NCBI GenBank assembly: GCA_964599235.1
Contig: CAZRDX010000022.1
Location: 19,359 to 83,358, forward strand
Length of the DNA: 64,000 nt
Direction of reading: 5' to 3'
Source: DRPN01 sp964599235
Lineage (GTDB): Bacteria > Bacteroidota > Bacteroidia > Bacteroidales > VadinHA17
Below are positions 1 through 8,668 of this stretch, in pieces. Positions within the stretch are counted from its first letter, which is position 1. Every line of letters begins with the position of its first letter. Position numbers and translations under genes: made by a program. Under the pieces are notes generated by a model. The model was not told where the DNA came from and made no database searches. It saw only the letters and a list, made by a program, of their open reading frames with translations.

Positions 1-2028
1 TGAGTCGCGTGCCACCACCTCTTCGATGCCGGTACCCACGATAGGTGCTTCGGGGCGCAGCAGGGGCACGGCCTGACGCATCATGTTCGAGCCCATCAGG
101 GCCCTGTTGGCGTCGTCGTGCTCAAGGAAGGGGATGAGCGAGGCAGCCACCGAAGCGATCTGGTTGGGCGCCACGTCCATCAGGTCGACCTTCGAAGCAT
201 CCGCAAAGGGGAAGTCCCCCTCAAAACGGGCCTTCACCCGCTGGTTGATGAAACGTCCTTCCTCGTTGTAGGGAGCGTTGGCCTGGGCGATGAGCTTGTT
301 CTCTTCCTCTTCGGCGCTGAGGTAGACCACGGCATCGTTGTCGAGGTTGACCCTGCCGGCCTCCACCTTGCGGTAGGGGGTCTCGATGAAGCCCAGCTCG
401 TTGATCTTGGCATAGACGCACAGCGATGAGATAAGGCCGATGTTAGGCCCCTCGGGCGTCTCGATAGGACAGAGACGCCCGTAATGGGTATAGTGGACGT
501 CACGTACCTCAAAACCGGCACGTTCACGCGACAGACCGCCCGGACCCAGTGCCGAAAGACGACGCTTGTGCGTCATCTCGGCCAGCGGGTTGGTCTGATC
601 CATGAACTGCGACAGCTGGTTGGTACCAAAGAAAGAGTTGATCACCGACGAGAGCGTCTTGGAGTTGATCAGGTCGATGGGGGTGAACACCTCGTTGTCG
701 CGCACGTTCATCCTTTCACGCGTGGTGCGGGCCATACGCGCCAGCCCCACACCGAACTGGTTGTAAAGCTGCTCACCCACCGTACGCACACGACGGTTGC
801 TCAGGTGGTCGATGTCGTCCACGTCGGTCTTGGAGTTGATCAGCTTGATCAGGTGCTTGATGATCTCTACGATGTCGGAGGGAGTAAGCACCTGCTGGTC
901 GAGGGGTGTGTCGAGGCCCAGCTTCTTGTTGAGCTTGTAGCGCCCCACCTCGCCCAGATCGTATCTCTTGTCGGAGAGGAAAAGGTTGTTGATCACCTCG
1001 CGGGCGGTCTGCTCGTCCGGCGGTTCGGCATTACGCAACTGACGGTAGATATACAATACCGCCTCCTTCTCCGAGTTACACGGGTCTTTCTGTAGGGTGT
1101 TGAAGATGATCTCATAGTCCGACACATCCTTGTCTTCCTTATGTAAAAGGATGGTACCGGGGTTGGCGTCAAGGATGAGATCGATGTGTTCTTTCTCGAG
1201 GACGGTCTCCCTTTCGAGCACCACCTCGTTACGTTCGATGGAGACCACCTCACCGGTATCTTCGTCGACGAAGTCTTCCACCCACGATTTCAGCACACGG
1301 GCGGCAAGCTTACGGCCCAGGGCTCTTTTGAGGCTGGCCTTCGACACCTTGATCTCTTCGGAGAGACCGAAGATGTCGAGGATGTCCTTGTCGCTCTCGA
1401 AACCGAAGGTACGGAGCAGCGTGGTCACCGGCAGTTTTTTCTTACGGTCGATGTACGCGTACATCACGTTGTTGATGTCGGTGGCGAATTCGATCCACGA
1501 TCCTTTGAAGGGGATGACACGTGCCGAATAGAGCTTGGTGCCGTTGGCGTGGAGGCTCTGGCCGAAGAAGACACCCGGCGAACGGTGCAGCTGCGACACC
1601 ACCACCCGTTCGGCACCGTTGATGATGAAGGTACCGCGCTCGGTCATGTAAGGCACGGTGCCCAGGTAGACATCCTGCTCGACCGTCTCGAAATCGACAT
1701 GCTCGGGGTCGTTGCAGGAAAGCTTCAGCCGGGCTTTCAGCGGCACACTGTAGGTGAGGCCGCGCTCCAGACACTCCTCGATGGTATAGCGCGGCGGATC
1801 AATGGTATAATCGATGAACTCAAGTTTGAAGTTGTTCCGCGTATCCGTGATGGGGAAGTTCTCTGTGAACACCTGATAGAGCTTCTCCTTCTTCCGCTCC
1901 TCGGCCGTCGACTCGATACGGAAGAACTCCCGGAACGACTTCAACTGGATCTCCAGAAAATCGGGATAATCCAGCTGGTCTTTGATGGTGGAGAAAGAGA
2001 TACGTTTCTGTGGGGTTGTTGCCGGCAT
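1..2028 (-). CDS. rpoB: RNA polymerase beta subunit (partial, 3' end outside window)
   Basis: Catalytic beta subunit of RNA polymerase, 5' part only: 676 codons run in frame from the ATG at 2028 to base 1 with no stop. The N-terminus begins MPATTPQKRISFSTIKDQ and the lobe and fork regions follow (for example GAERVVVSQLHRSPGVFF). The rifampicin-binding cluster lies at about 530-630 and reads NQLSQFMDQTNPLAEMTHKR followed by RLSALGPGG, with the usual Asp, His and Ser residues intact. It is the last visible gene of the rplKAJL operon, separated from rplL by about 110 bases containing a strong hairpin. Sequence identity is certain; the rest of the gene and presumably rpoC lie beyond the left edge. 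Confidence 0.97.
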   Translation of the reverse strand, partial: MPATTPQKRISFSTIKDQLDYPDFLEIQLKSFREFFRIESTAEERKKEKLYQVFTENFPITDTRNNFKLEFIDYTIDPPRYTIEECLERGLTYSVPLKARLKLSCNDPEHVDFETVEQDVYLGTVPYMTERGTFIINGAERVVVSQLHRSPGVFFGQSLHANGTKLYSARVIPFKGSWIEFATDINNVMYAYIDRKKKLPVTTLLRTFGFESDKDILDIFGLSEEIKVSKASLKRALGRKLAARVLKSWVEDFVDEDTGEVVSIERNEVVLERETVLEKEHIDLILDANPGTILLHKEDKDVSDYEIIFNTLQKDPCNSEKEAVLYIYRQLRNAEPPDEQTAREVINNLFLSDKRYDLGEVGRYKLNKKLGLDTPLDQQVLTPSDIVEIIKHLIKLINSKTDVDDIDHLSNRRVRTVGEQLYNQFGVGLARMARTTRERMNVRDNEVFTPIDLINSKTLSSVINSFFGTNQLSQFMDQTNPLAEMTHKRRLSALGPGGLSRERAGFEVRDVHYTHYGRLCPIETPEGPNIGLISSLCVYAKINELGFIETPYRKVEAGRVNLDNDAVVYLSAEEEENKLIAQANAPYNEEGRFINQRVKARFEGDFPFADASKVDLMDVAPNQIASVAASLIPFLEHDDANRALMGSNMMRQAVPLLRPEAPIVGTGIEEVVARDS

Positions 2029-2085
2029 CGCAAAATGGGTTATTTTGTAATAAAGAAGTTGAACAAGACACAATAGCAAAGAGGC

Positions 2086-2114
2086 TTAGGATCCCCCTCA
2101 CGGGAGGATCCTAA
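2086..2114 (-). promoter_or_regulatory. rplL-rpoB intergenic hairpin (putative attenuator or processing site)
   Basis: A perfect 9-bp inverted repeat (TTAGGATCC with GGATCCTAA) is extended by CCC/GGG around a TCAC loop, with one bulged A. No U-run follows it in the direction of transcription, so it is not a classical terminator. In E. coli the equivalent gap holds a partial terminator and an RNase III site that set the ribosomal protein to polymerase ratio. A similar role here is inferred from position and structure. Confidence 0.6.
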
Positions 2115-2141
2115 ACCCCAGACAAGAAGAATTGACCTTCC

Positions 2142-2519
2142 TTATTTGATCTCAACTTCTGCTCCGGCTTCTTCCAACTGAGTTTTGATAGCTTCTGCTT
2201 CTTCTTTGGAAACGCCTTCCTTCACGGGGGCGGGAGCAGAGTCGACGACTCCTTTGGCCTCTTTGAGGCCGAGGCCGGTAAGTTCCTTCACCAGCTTGAC
2301 CACCTGCAGCTTGGCGCCGCCGGGTGCCTTGAGGATCACGTCGAAGCTGGTCTTCTCTTCAGCGGCAGCCCCTTCGCCACCGGCAGCAGGACCGGCAACG
2401 GCCACGGCTGCAGCAGCGGGTTCGATATTGTATTCCTCCTTGAGGATGTCTGCCAACTCATTGACTTCCTTAACGGTCAGGTTCACTAATTCTTCTGCGA
2501 GCTTTTTCAGATCTGCCAT
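2142..2519 (-). CDS. rplL: 50S ribosomal protein bL12
   Basis: L7/L12 stalk protein that recruits translation GTPases. 125 residues, the usual size: an N-terminal dimerisation helix region (about 1-35), an Ala/Gly-rich hinge (about 36-52, AAAAVAVAGPAAGG), and the globular C-terminal domain from about residue 57 with the conserved run VKLVKELTGLGLKEAKGVVD. It sits 46 bases downstream of rplJ, whose product anchors it to the ribosome, in the standard rplJ-rplL order. Expression is expected to be coupled to rplJ, with the hairpin downstream separating it from rpoB. Confidence 0.98.
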   Translation of the reverse strand: MADLKKLAEELVNLTVKEVNELADILKEEYNIEPAAAAVAVAGPAAGGEGAAAEEKTSFDVILKAPGGAKLQVVKLVKELTGLGLKEAKGVVDSAPAPVKEGVSKEEAEAIKTQLEEAGAEVEIK

Positions 2520-2565
2520 GGTTTTGAAATTTTAATCGTTAATCAAATTTTTTGTTTTTCTGTTC

Positions 2566-3087
2566 TTAATTTTCCTTTTCTGCCAAAGTTTTCAGCACCC
2601 CGGTCAGGATGTTGTTGCCCGACTGCAGTGCGGACATGACGTTGCGCATGGGCGACTGCAGCAGGGTGATGATGTCGCCGATCAGCTCTTCTTTCGACTT
2701 GAGCGAGGCGAGCATCTCGAGCTGTTCGTCGCCGATGTACACCGACTCCTCCACATAGGCGGCCTTCAGCACAGGCTTCTCGTGCTCCTTGCGGAACTCC
2801 TTGATCAGCTTGGCAGGAAGGTTCGCCACATCGGTCAGCATGATGGAGGTGGGGTTCTTCAGCACCTCATAGAGGCCTGAATAGTCCTTCTCCGCCTTCT
2901 CGAGGGCTTTCTTCAGCAGGGTGTTTTTCACCACGATCAGTTTGATCCCCTTCTCGAAGCATTTCCTCCTGAGGGCACTGGTATCAGCGGCATTCATGGT
3001 TGAGATGTCGGTGAGATAGATGTGGCCTCGGGAGTTGATCTGCTCGGTCAGAGAGTCAATGATCGCATTCTTTTCTTCCCTTGTCAT
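2566..3087 (-). CDS. rplJ: 50S ribosomal protein uL10
   Basis: Stalk base protein that binds 23S rRNA and carries bL12 dimers on its C-terminal helix. 173 residues, normal for the family. The N-terminal part (TREEKNAIIDSLTEQI) and the RNA-binding core with IVVKNTLLKKALEKA are visible, and the C-terminal helix ends SALQSGNNILTGVLKTLAEK. It lies 21 bases after rplA. In many bacteria the L10-L12 complex represses its own operon through a leader upstream of this gene; the gap here is too short for an elaborate leader, so such control is not evident. Confidence 0.98.
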   Translation of the reverse strand: MTREEKNAIIDSLTEQINSRGHIYLTDISTMNAADTSALRRKCFEKGIKLIVVKNTLLKKALEKAEKDYSGLYEVLKNPTSIMLTDVANLPAKLIKEFRKEHEKPVLKAAYVEESVYIGDEQLEMLASLKSKEELIGDIITLLQSPMRNVMSALQSGNNILTGVLKTLAEKEN

Positions 3088-3108
3088 AGTTCAATACGGG
3101 TTATGCGT

Positions 3109-3801
3109 TTAGTCAATCGCTTTGGTATCCACCTTGATGCCGGGGCTCATGGTGCTCGACAAGTAGATACTCTTGATGTAGGTACCTTTGGCTGCGGCGG
3201 GTTTGAGCTTGTTGATCGTCGAGATGAACTCCTGGGCGTTCTCCACGATCTGTTCGGGCTCAAAAGAGACTTTCCCGATGGAGGCGTGGATGATGCCGTA
3301 CTTGTCCACCTTGAAATCGATCTTTCCCTGTTTCACTTCCTTGACGGCTTTTCCCACGTCCATGGTGACCGTTCCGCTTTTGGGGTTGGGCATCAGCCCG
3401 CGCGGCCCGAGGATCCTACCCAGCTGTCCCACCTTGCCCATCACGGAGGGCATGGTGATGATCACATCCACATCGGTCCAGCCCCCCTTGATCTTCTCGA
3501 TGTATTCATCGAGGCCGACATAGTCGGCGCCGGCGGCCTTGGCTTCCTCCTCCTTGTCGGGCGTGCAGAGCACCAACACACGGACCTGCTTGCCCGTACC
3601 GTGGGGGAGGGTCACCACCCCGCGCACCATCTGGTTCGACTTGCGGGGGTCGACACCCAGGCGCACGTCGATGTCCACCGAAGCGTCGAAGTTGGTGTAG
3701 GTGATATCCTTCACCAGCCGCGCAGCCTCGGAGAGCCGGTAAGGTTTCCCAGGTTCGAACTTGGCAAGAGCTTCTTTCCTCTTTTTTGTCAGTTTAGCCA
3801 T
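3109..3801 (-). CDS. rplA: 50S ribosomal protein uL1
   Basis: L1 protein of the mobile stalk next to the ribosomal E site. 230 residues, the normal length. Typical stretches include the N-terminus MAKLTKKRKEALAKF, the central glycine/proline-rich segment LGRILGPRGLMPNPKSGTVT, and the C-terminal AAAKGTYIKSIYLSSTMSPG. It follows rplK by 14 bases and precedes rplJ, the universal order, and is surely co-transcribed with both. Confidence 0.98.
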   Translation of the reverse strand: MAKLTKKRKEALAKFEPGKPYRLSEAARLVKDITYTNFDASVDIDVRLGVDPRKSNQMVRGVVTLPHGTGKQVRVLVLCTPDKEEEAKAAGADYVGLDEYIEKIKGGWTDVDVIITMPSVMGKVGQLGRILGPRGLMPNPKSGTVTMDVGKAVKEVKQGKIDFKVDKYGIIHASIGKVSFEPEQIVENAQEFISTINKLKPAAAKGTYIKSIYLSSTMSPGIKVDTKAID

Positions 3802-3815
3802 TTTTCACGCTTTCT

Positions 3816-4262
3816 TTATTGGTTGTTTCCCGGGAACTCACCCTGGATGGTAATTCCCATGCTCCTGGCGGTGCCGGCCACCATTTTCATGGCCGACTCG
3901 ATCGTGAAGCAGTTCAGGTCGGGCATCTTACTCTCGGCGATGGCCCGCACCTGGTCCCAGGTGATGGTCGCCACCTTGTTCCGGTTCGGTTCCGGAGAGC
4001 CCGACTTGATCTTGGCGGCCTCTTTCAGCTGGACGGCCACCGGCGGTGTCTTCGTGACGAAGTCGAACGACTTGTCCGTGTACACCGTGATGACCACCGG
4101 GATCAGCTTCCCTGCCATCTCCTGGGTCCGCGCGTTGAACTGCTTGCAAAAGTCCATGATGTTCACGCCCTTTGCACCCAACGCAGGACCTACCGGAGGC
4201 GACGGGTTGGCCGCACCGCCACGGATCTGCAACTTGATGATTCCTGCGACTTCTTTTGCCAT
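3816..4262 (-). CDS. rplK: 50S ribosomal protein uL11
   Basis: L11 of the GTPase-associated centre. 148 residues. The N-terminal domain carries the family signature around AANPSPPVGPALGAKGVNIM with its proline-rich hinge, and the C-terminal rRNA-binding domain ends MVAGTARSMGITIQGEFPG. Upstream lies a 98-base spacer to nusG in which I see no gene. Part of the secE-nusG-rplK-rplA-rplJ-rplL-rpoB transcript. Confidence 0.98.
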   Translation of the reverse strand: MAKEVAGIIKLQIRGGAANPSPPVGPALGAKGVNIMDFCKQFNARTQEMAGKLIPVVITVYTDKSFDFVTKTPPVAVQLKEAAKIKSGSPEPNRNKVATITWDQVRAIAESKMPDLNCFTIESAMKMVAGTARSMGITIQGEFPGNNQ

Positions 4263-4360
4263 AATTCAGGATTTCTACATTGTGGTTATCAATGATCAGC
4301 CGTCGAACCGCTCAGGAAGCATTATGATTATTGCGATCCCGCTGATGTCTTATGTCCGTT

Positions 4361-4915
4361 CTATTCTTTCTCTACCTGCATGAAGCTGAGCTCCAGAGGG
4401 GTTTTCCTCCCGAAGATCTTCACCATCACCTTGAGCTTTTTCTTCTCTTCATTGACCTCTTCGATGACGCCGGTGAAGCTGTTGAAGGGGCCGTCGATCA
4501 CCTTGACCGTCTCACCGACGAAGAAGGGCACGTTGATCTCCTCGTCGCTGGTGGCCAGTTCGTCCACCTTGCCCAGGATGCGGTTGACCTCCGACTCCCG
4601 CAGGGGCTGCGGCTTGGCGTTCTTACCGTACTCCTCACCCAGAAAACCCAATACATTGGGCACGCTTTTGAGGATGTGCGGTATCTCTCCCACCAACGCC
4701 GCCTCCACGAGGATATACCCCGGGAAGAAGTTACGCTCCTTGCTCACCTTCTTCCCGTTACGGATCTGATAGACCTTCTCTGTAGGGATCAGGACCTGGG
4801 AAATGTAATCATGGAGGTTTCTCTGGTTGATCTCAGCCTCGATATACTCCTTGACCTTTTTCTCTTTCCCGCTGATCGCCCGCAGCACATACCATTTCTT
4901 CTCCTGCTCAGCCAT
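4361..4915 (-). CDS. nusG: Transcription termination/antitermination factor NusG
   Basis: Spt5/NusG family factor that binds the RNA polymerase clamp and couples transcription to ribosomes or Rho. 184 residues: an NGN domain (about residues 5-120, starting EKKWYVLRAISGKEKKVKEY, containing FFPGYILVEA) and a C-terminal KOW domain (about 130-184, VGETVKVIDGPFNSFTGVIE). Follows secE by 24 bases in the usual order. No extra inserted domain of the kind seen in some Bacteroidota NusG paralogues, so this is the housekeeping copy. Confidence 0.98.
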   Translation of the reverse strand: MAEQEKKWYVLRAISGKEKKVKEYIEAEINQRNLHDYISQVLIPTEKVYQIRNGKKVSKERNFFPGYILVEAALVGEIPHILKSVPNVLGFLGEEYGKNAKPQPLRESEVNRILGKVDELATSDEEINVPFFVGETVKVIDGPFNSFTGVIEEVNEEKKKLKVMVKIFGRKTPLELSFMQVEKE

Positions 4916-4939
4916 AATATCCTTGGTTCATTGCGGCTT

Positions 4940-5131
4940 TTAATAAAAGAGCCCGTACAGGAAGTTCATCAACCTTTCGAAGACCAGGTCCATCAGGGCC
5001 ACGACGAGGGCGATGAGCACACCTGCGACCATCACGACCACGGCGCTGTTCTGCAGCTCGCTCCAGGTGGGCCAGGTCACTTTGTGCACCAGCTCGTTGT
5101 AAGATTCGACGATATACGATTTCAGGCTCAT
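4940..5131 (-). CDS. secE: Preprotein translocase subunit SecE
   Basis: Small clamp subunit of the SecYEG translocon in the inner membrane. 63 residues with an amphipathic N-terminal helix containing the family motif ELVHKVTWPTWSELQNS, followed by one transmembrane segment (about residues 31-52, VVVMVAGVLIALVVALMDLVF). The ATG at 5131 is chosen; a GTG one codon upstream (5134) is also possible. It lies between tRNA-Trp and nusG, the classical position. Confidence 0.96.
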   Translation of the reverse strand: MSLKSYIVESYNELVHKVTWPTWSELQNSAVVVMVAGVLIALVVALMDLVFERLMNFLYGLFY

Positions 5132-5167
5132 CACGTTTCACTTTTTCAGGCGCTCACTTGTAAAGGC

Positions 5168-5188
5168 GGCCCCCCTGCTCGGGGGGCC
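5168..5188. other. GC-rich hairpin between tRNA-Trp and secE
   Basis: Perfect 8-bp stem GGCCCCCC/GGGGGGCC with a TGCTC loop, in the 83-base spacer between tRNA-Trp and secE. No U-run follows on either strand, so read-through is expected. It may help release the tRNA from the precursor or set downstream expression; the function is inference. Confidence 0.5.
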
Positions 5189-5214
5189 TGTGCCTGAAGG
5201 TTCTTGCATGTTTG

Positions 5215-5287
5215 CACGGGAGGAGCGACTCGAACGCCCGACACCTGGTTTTGGAGACCAGTGCTCTACCAACTGAGCTACACCCGT
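5215..5287 (-). tRNA. tRNA-Trp (CCA anticodon)
   Basis: Cloverleaf on the minus strand: D arm TAGCTCAGTTGGTAGAGC, anticodon stem ACTGG/CCAGG-like around loop CTCCAAA giving anticodon CCA, and T arm with GTTCGAGTC. The acceptor stem has one T:T opposition. The 3' CCA is not encoded. It sits between tuf and secE, a conserved placement in many bacteria. Confidence 0.95.
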
Positions 5288-5340
5288 GTCCATTCAAGGA
5301 AGGGAAAAGGGCAGAACCCTTTTTCCCCCGTATCTTTCGA

Positions 5341-6528
<1,188 letters not shown>

Positions 6529-6575
6529 AATCTTAATAAATTAAATGTTTCAAAATTGTGATCCTTCTTGCCTTG

Positions 6576-6648
<73 letters not shown>

Positions 6649-6656
6649 TTACCATG

Positions 6657-6729
6657 AGCGGGAGACGGAACTCGAATCCGCGACCCTCAGCTTGGAAGGC
6701 TGATGCTCTACCAACTGAGCTACTCCCGC
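6657..6729 (-). tRNA. tRNA-Gly (TCC anticodon)
   Basis: Minus-strand cloverleaf with acceptor GCGGGAG/CTCCCGC, anticodon arm CAGCC-TTCCAA-GCTG giving anticodon TCC, and T loop TTCGAGT. It is 8 bases from tRNA-Thr(GGT). CCA is not encoded. Confidence 0.95.
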
Positions 6730-6769
6730 AGAACCTGCCTTGTATTGTAAAAGAACCTGGCCTTTCTCT

Positions 6770-6855
6770 TGGTGGGGAGAGCAGGATTCGAACCTACGAA
6801 GGCATACGCCAGCAGATTTACAGTCTGCCCCAGTTGACCGCTTTGGTATCTCCCC
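6770..6855 (-). tRNA. tRNA-Tyr (GTA anticodon)
   Basis: Class II tRNA with a long variable arm: acceptor GGGGAGA/TCTCCCC, anticodon arm CAGACTGTAAATCTG giving GTA, a variable arm GCTGGCGTATGCCTTC, and T loop TTCGAAT. Unlike its neighbours, the 3' CCA is encoded (6770-6772). Confidence 0.95.
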
Positions 6856-6876
6856 ATGTTACCTTTCCCTTTCGGG

Positions 6877-6950
6877 AGCCGATGGAGGGATTCGAACCCA
6901 CGACCTGCTGATTACAAATCAGCTGCTCTGACCAGCTGAGCTACATCGGC
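6877..6950 (-). tRNA. tRNA-Thr (TGT anticodon)
   Basis: Minus-strand cloverleaf with acceptor GCCGATG/CATCGGC, D arm TAGCTCAGCTGGTCAGAGC, anticodon arm GCTGATTTGTAATCAGC giving TGT, and T loop TTCGAAT. First tRNA of the cluster, about 38 bases after the predicted transcription start. CCA is not encoded. Confidence 0.95.
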
Positions 6951-6994
6951 CTTCAAAGAACCCTACCCTCGGGATACTCCCGAAAATCGGATTG

Positions 6995-7028
6995 CAAATG
7001 TAGAAAATTTATCTGGATATAACAAAAA
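6995..7028 (-). promoter_or_regulatory. Promoter of the tRNA-tuf-secE-rpo superoperon
   Basis: On the minus strand, TACATTTG (7002-6995) matches the Bacteroidota -7 element TAnnTTTG, and TTTTTG (7028-7023) lies 20 bases upstream as a -33 element. Predicted start of transcription is near 6988. No other promoter of this quality was noticed before rpoB. Confidence 0.75.
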
Positions 7029-7053
7029 TAATACCACTATTTTTTTCGACCCT

Positions 7054-7353
7054 TTACGCTTTCCTGGTCTTCTCCTTCTGTTTGGTTATCTGTTTCTTGA
7101 GGGCATCGACCGCCTGATCGGTGGCTTCTTCGAAGGTTTTGCACTGTTTCTTGGCAAAGAGCGAGGTCCCGGGAAGCTCCAGTTTGATCTCGGTGATCTT
7201 GTTCTCCTGCACATCCGACTTATCGAGCCGCAGGAACACCTCAGCACCCATCAGAGAGTCGTTCATGTGAGCCAGTTTCGACACTTTGTTCTCGATAAAA
7301 TCAAGAAGTTTCTGGTCGGCATCGAATTTCAGCGAATGGATCTGGATCTTCAT
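7054..7353 (-). CDS. hpf: Ribosome hibernation-promoting factor, short form
   Basis: Sigma-54 modulation/YfiA family protein that binds the 30S subunit decoding region and inactivates ribosomes in stationary phase. 99 residues, so the short form without a C-terminal dimerisation domain. Typical beta-alpha-beta fold: MKIQIHSLKFDADQKLLDFI, a central KLELPGTSLFAKKQ strand pair, and the helix FEEATDQAVDALKKQI. It follows the xer recombinase by 20 bases on the rpsU transcript, a gene order common in Bacteroidota. Confidence 0.93.
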   Translation of the reverse strand: MKIQIHSLKFDADQKLLDFIENKVSKLAHMNDSLMGAEVFLRLDKSDVQENKITEIKLELPGTSLFAKKQCKTFEEATDQAVDALKKQITKQKEKTRKA

Positions 7354-7373
7354 AATGTCTCCTCCTTTTGTTT

Positions 7374-8255
7374 TTATGCTCGCGGGTGAGCCTGTTTATA
7401 TATCTCTTTGAGTTTCTCGAAGGTAGTATGGGTATAGATCTGTGTGGCGGACAGGTTGGCATGGCCCAGGATCTCCTTGATGGCGTTGAGGTCGGCACCG
7501 TGGTCCAGCAGGTGGGTGGCGAAAGTATGACGCAGCACATGGGGGCTGCGGTGTTCCAGCGAAGTGACCAGTCCGAGATACTTGCGCACCACCCGGTAGA
7601 CGAACGAAGGATAGAGCTGATGTCCCCGGTCGGTGACCAGCAGCCAGGGCGTTCCCGGGAAAAGTTCCCTTTTTTCATGGAGATAGGCCTCGATCACCCG
7701 CTGCAAGGCGGGGGTCAGAGGCACCTGGCGTTGTTTGTTGCGTTTGCCCGTCACACGCATCATCCCCTCTTCCAGGCGGACATCCTCCTCACGCAGACCG
7801 ATCAGCTCGGCCCGGCGTATCCCTGTCCCGTACAGAATTTCAATGATCGTCCTGTTGCGCAGCCCGGGGAATCCTTCGCCCAGGTCGTATTCGTCGAGCA
7901 GTCTGTTGATCTCTTCTTCCCTCACAAAAGCAGGCAACGGCTTGCCGGCACGGGGTCCCTGCACCATGGCCACCGGGTTGCCGGCATAACCCTGACGCTG
8001 CAGGTAACGGTAAAACGATTTGAGCGAAGAAAGCTTGCGGTTGACGCTGCGGGGTGCCATCCCCTCCTCCATCAGGAGCATCAGCCACTCCCGTACCTGA
8101 CGGTCGGTCACCTGCTCCCAGGGAGGCTCCCGCTCCTCCTCCCCGGACACGAACGCTCCAAACTGCTCCAAATCACGACGATACGCCGCAACCGTATGGT
8201 CAGAATAACGCTTCTGGGTCCTTAAATGATCTAGATATTTCTCGAGGATACGCAT
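7374..8255 (-). CDS. xerC: Tyrosine recombinase XerC/XerD family
   Basis: Site-specific recombinase expected to resolve chromosome dimers at dif. 293 residues, the normal Xer length. The N-terminal SAM-like core-binding domain spans about 1-90. The catalytic domain has Arg147 (GTGIRRAE), Lys171, His239-x-x-Arg242 (HVLRHTFATHLL), His265 (LGH) and nucleophile Tyr274 (IYTH). It lies between rpsU and hpf in a housekeeping operon and is not flanked by mobile-element signs, so a chromosomal Xer role is favoured; XerC versus XerD cannot be settled here. Confidence 0.9.
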   Translation of the reverse strand: MRILEKYLDHLRTQKRYSDHTVAAYRRDLEQFGAFVSGEEEREPPWEQVTDRQVREWLMLLMEEGMAPRSVNRKLSSLKSFYRYLQRQGYAGNPVAMVQGPRAGKPLPAFVREEEINRLLDEYDLGEGFPGLRNRTIIEILYGTGIRRAELIGLREEDVRLEEGMMRVTGKRNKQRQVPLTPALQRVIEAYLHEKRELFPGTPWLLVTDRGHQLYPSFVYRVVRKYLGLVTSLEHRSPHVLRHTFATHLLDHGADLNAIKEILGHANLSATQIYTHTTFEKLKEIYKQAHPRA

Positions 8256-8333
8256 GGGGCGGGAACGTTAAAGGTGAACAAAAAAGACCGGAACACCGGT
8301 TTGTGGACGTCCCCGCAAAACTACACTTTCTTC

Positions 8334-8525
8334 TCAGGCATCTTTCTGCTTCAGTTTTTGAATGTACTCGGCCCTCTTCTTTATCTCACGACGACGTACC
8401 GACGGCTTGACGTAAGCCTGACGACGACGCAGCTCTCTCATGATACCGGTCTTCTCGAACTTCCGCTTGTACTTCTTCAAAGCCCTTTCGATGTTCTCAC
8501 CTTCTTTTACAGGTATGATGATCAT
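8334..8525 (-). CDS. rpsU: 30S ribosomal protein bS21
   Basis: Small basic protein of the 30S platform. 63 residues from the ATG at 8525 (MIIIPVKEGENIERALKKYK); longer upstream frames are not credible because a promoter element lies just upstream. The sequence is rich in Arg/Lys (RELRRRQAYVKPSVRRREIKKR), as expected. First gene of the rpsU-xer-hpf transcript; in Bacteroidota bS21 has been linked to anti-Shine-Dalgarno occlusion, which is family knowledge and not visible here. Confidence 0.96.
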   Translation of the reverse strand: MIIIPVKEGENIERALKKYKRKFEKTGIMRELRRRQAYVKPSVRRREIKKRAEYIQKLKQKDA

Positions 8526-8551
8526 AGCTTCCTTTGATTTTGAATGAGCCG

Positions 8552-8559
8552 CAAAGTTA
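8552..8559 (-). promoter_or_regulatory. rpsU promoter -7 element
   Basis: TAACTTTG on the minus strand matches TAnnTTTG, with TTTG about 20 bases further upstream as the -33 element. It gives a leader of roughly 20 bases before the rpsU ATG. Confidence 0.7.
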
Positions 8560-8668
8560 GAAATTGGTTTTTTCTTTACCAAATTATTTTCCGCTTGTCT
8601 TAAAGATACGAAAAAAGGACGAAAAAAACAACATACCTCCGCCTGGTCATTTTCCCCTTGCATATGGG

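Noticed and set aside
7374..8255. Xer gene as an integron or phage integrase
   Set aside because: It sits in a conserved housekeeping operon with rpsU and hpf, and no attachment-site duplications or cargo genes were seen.
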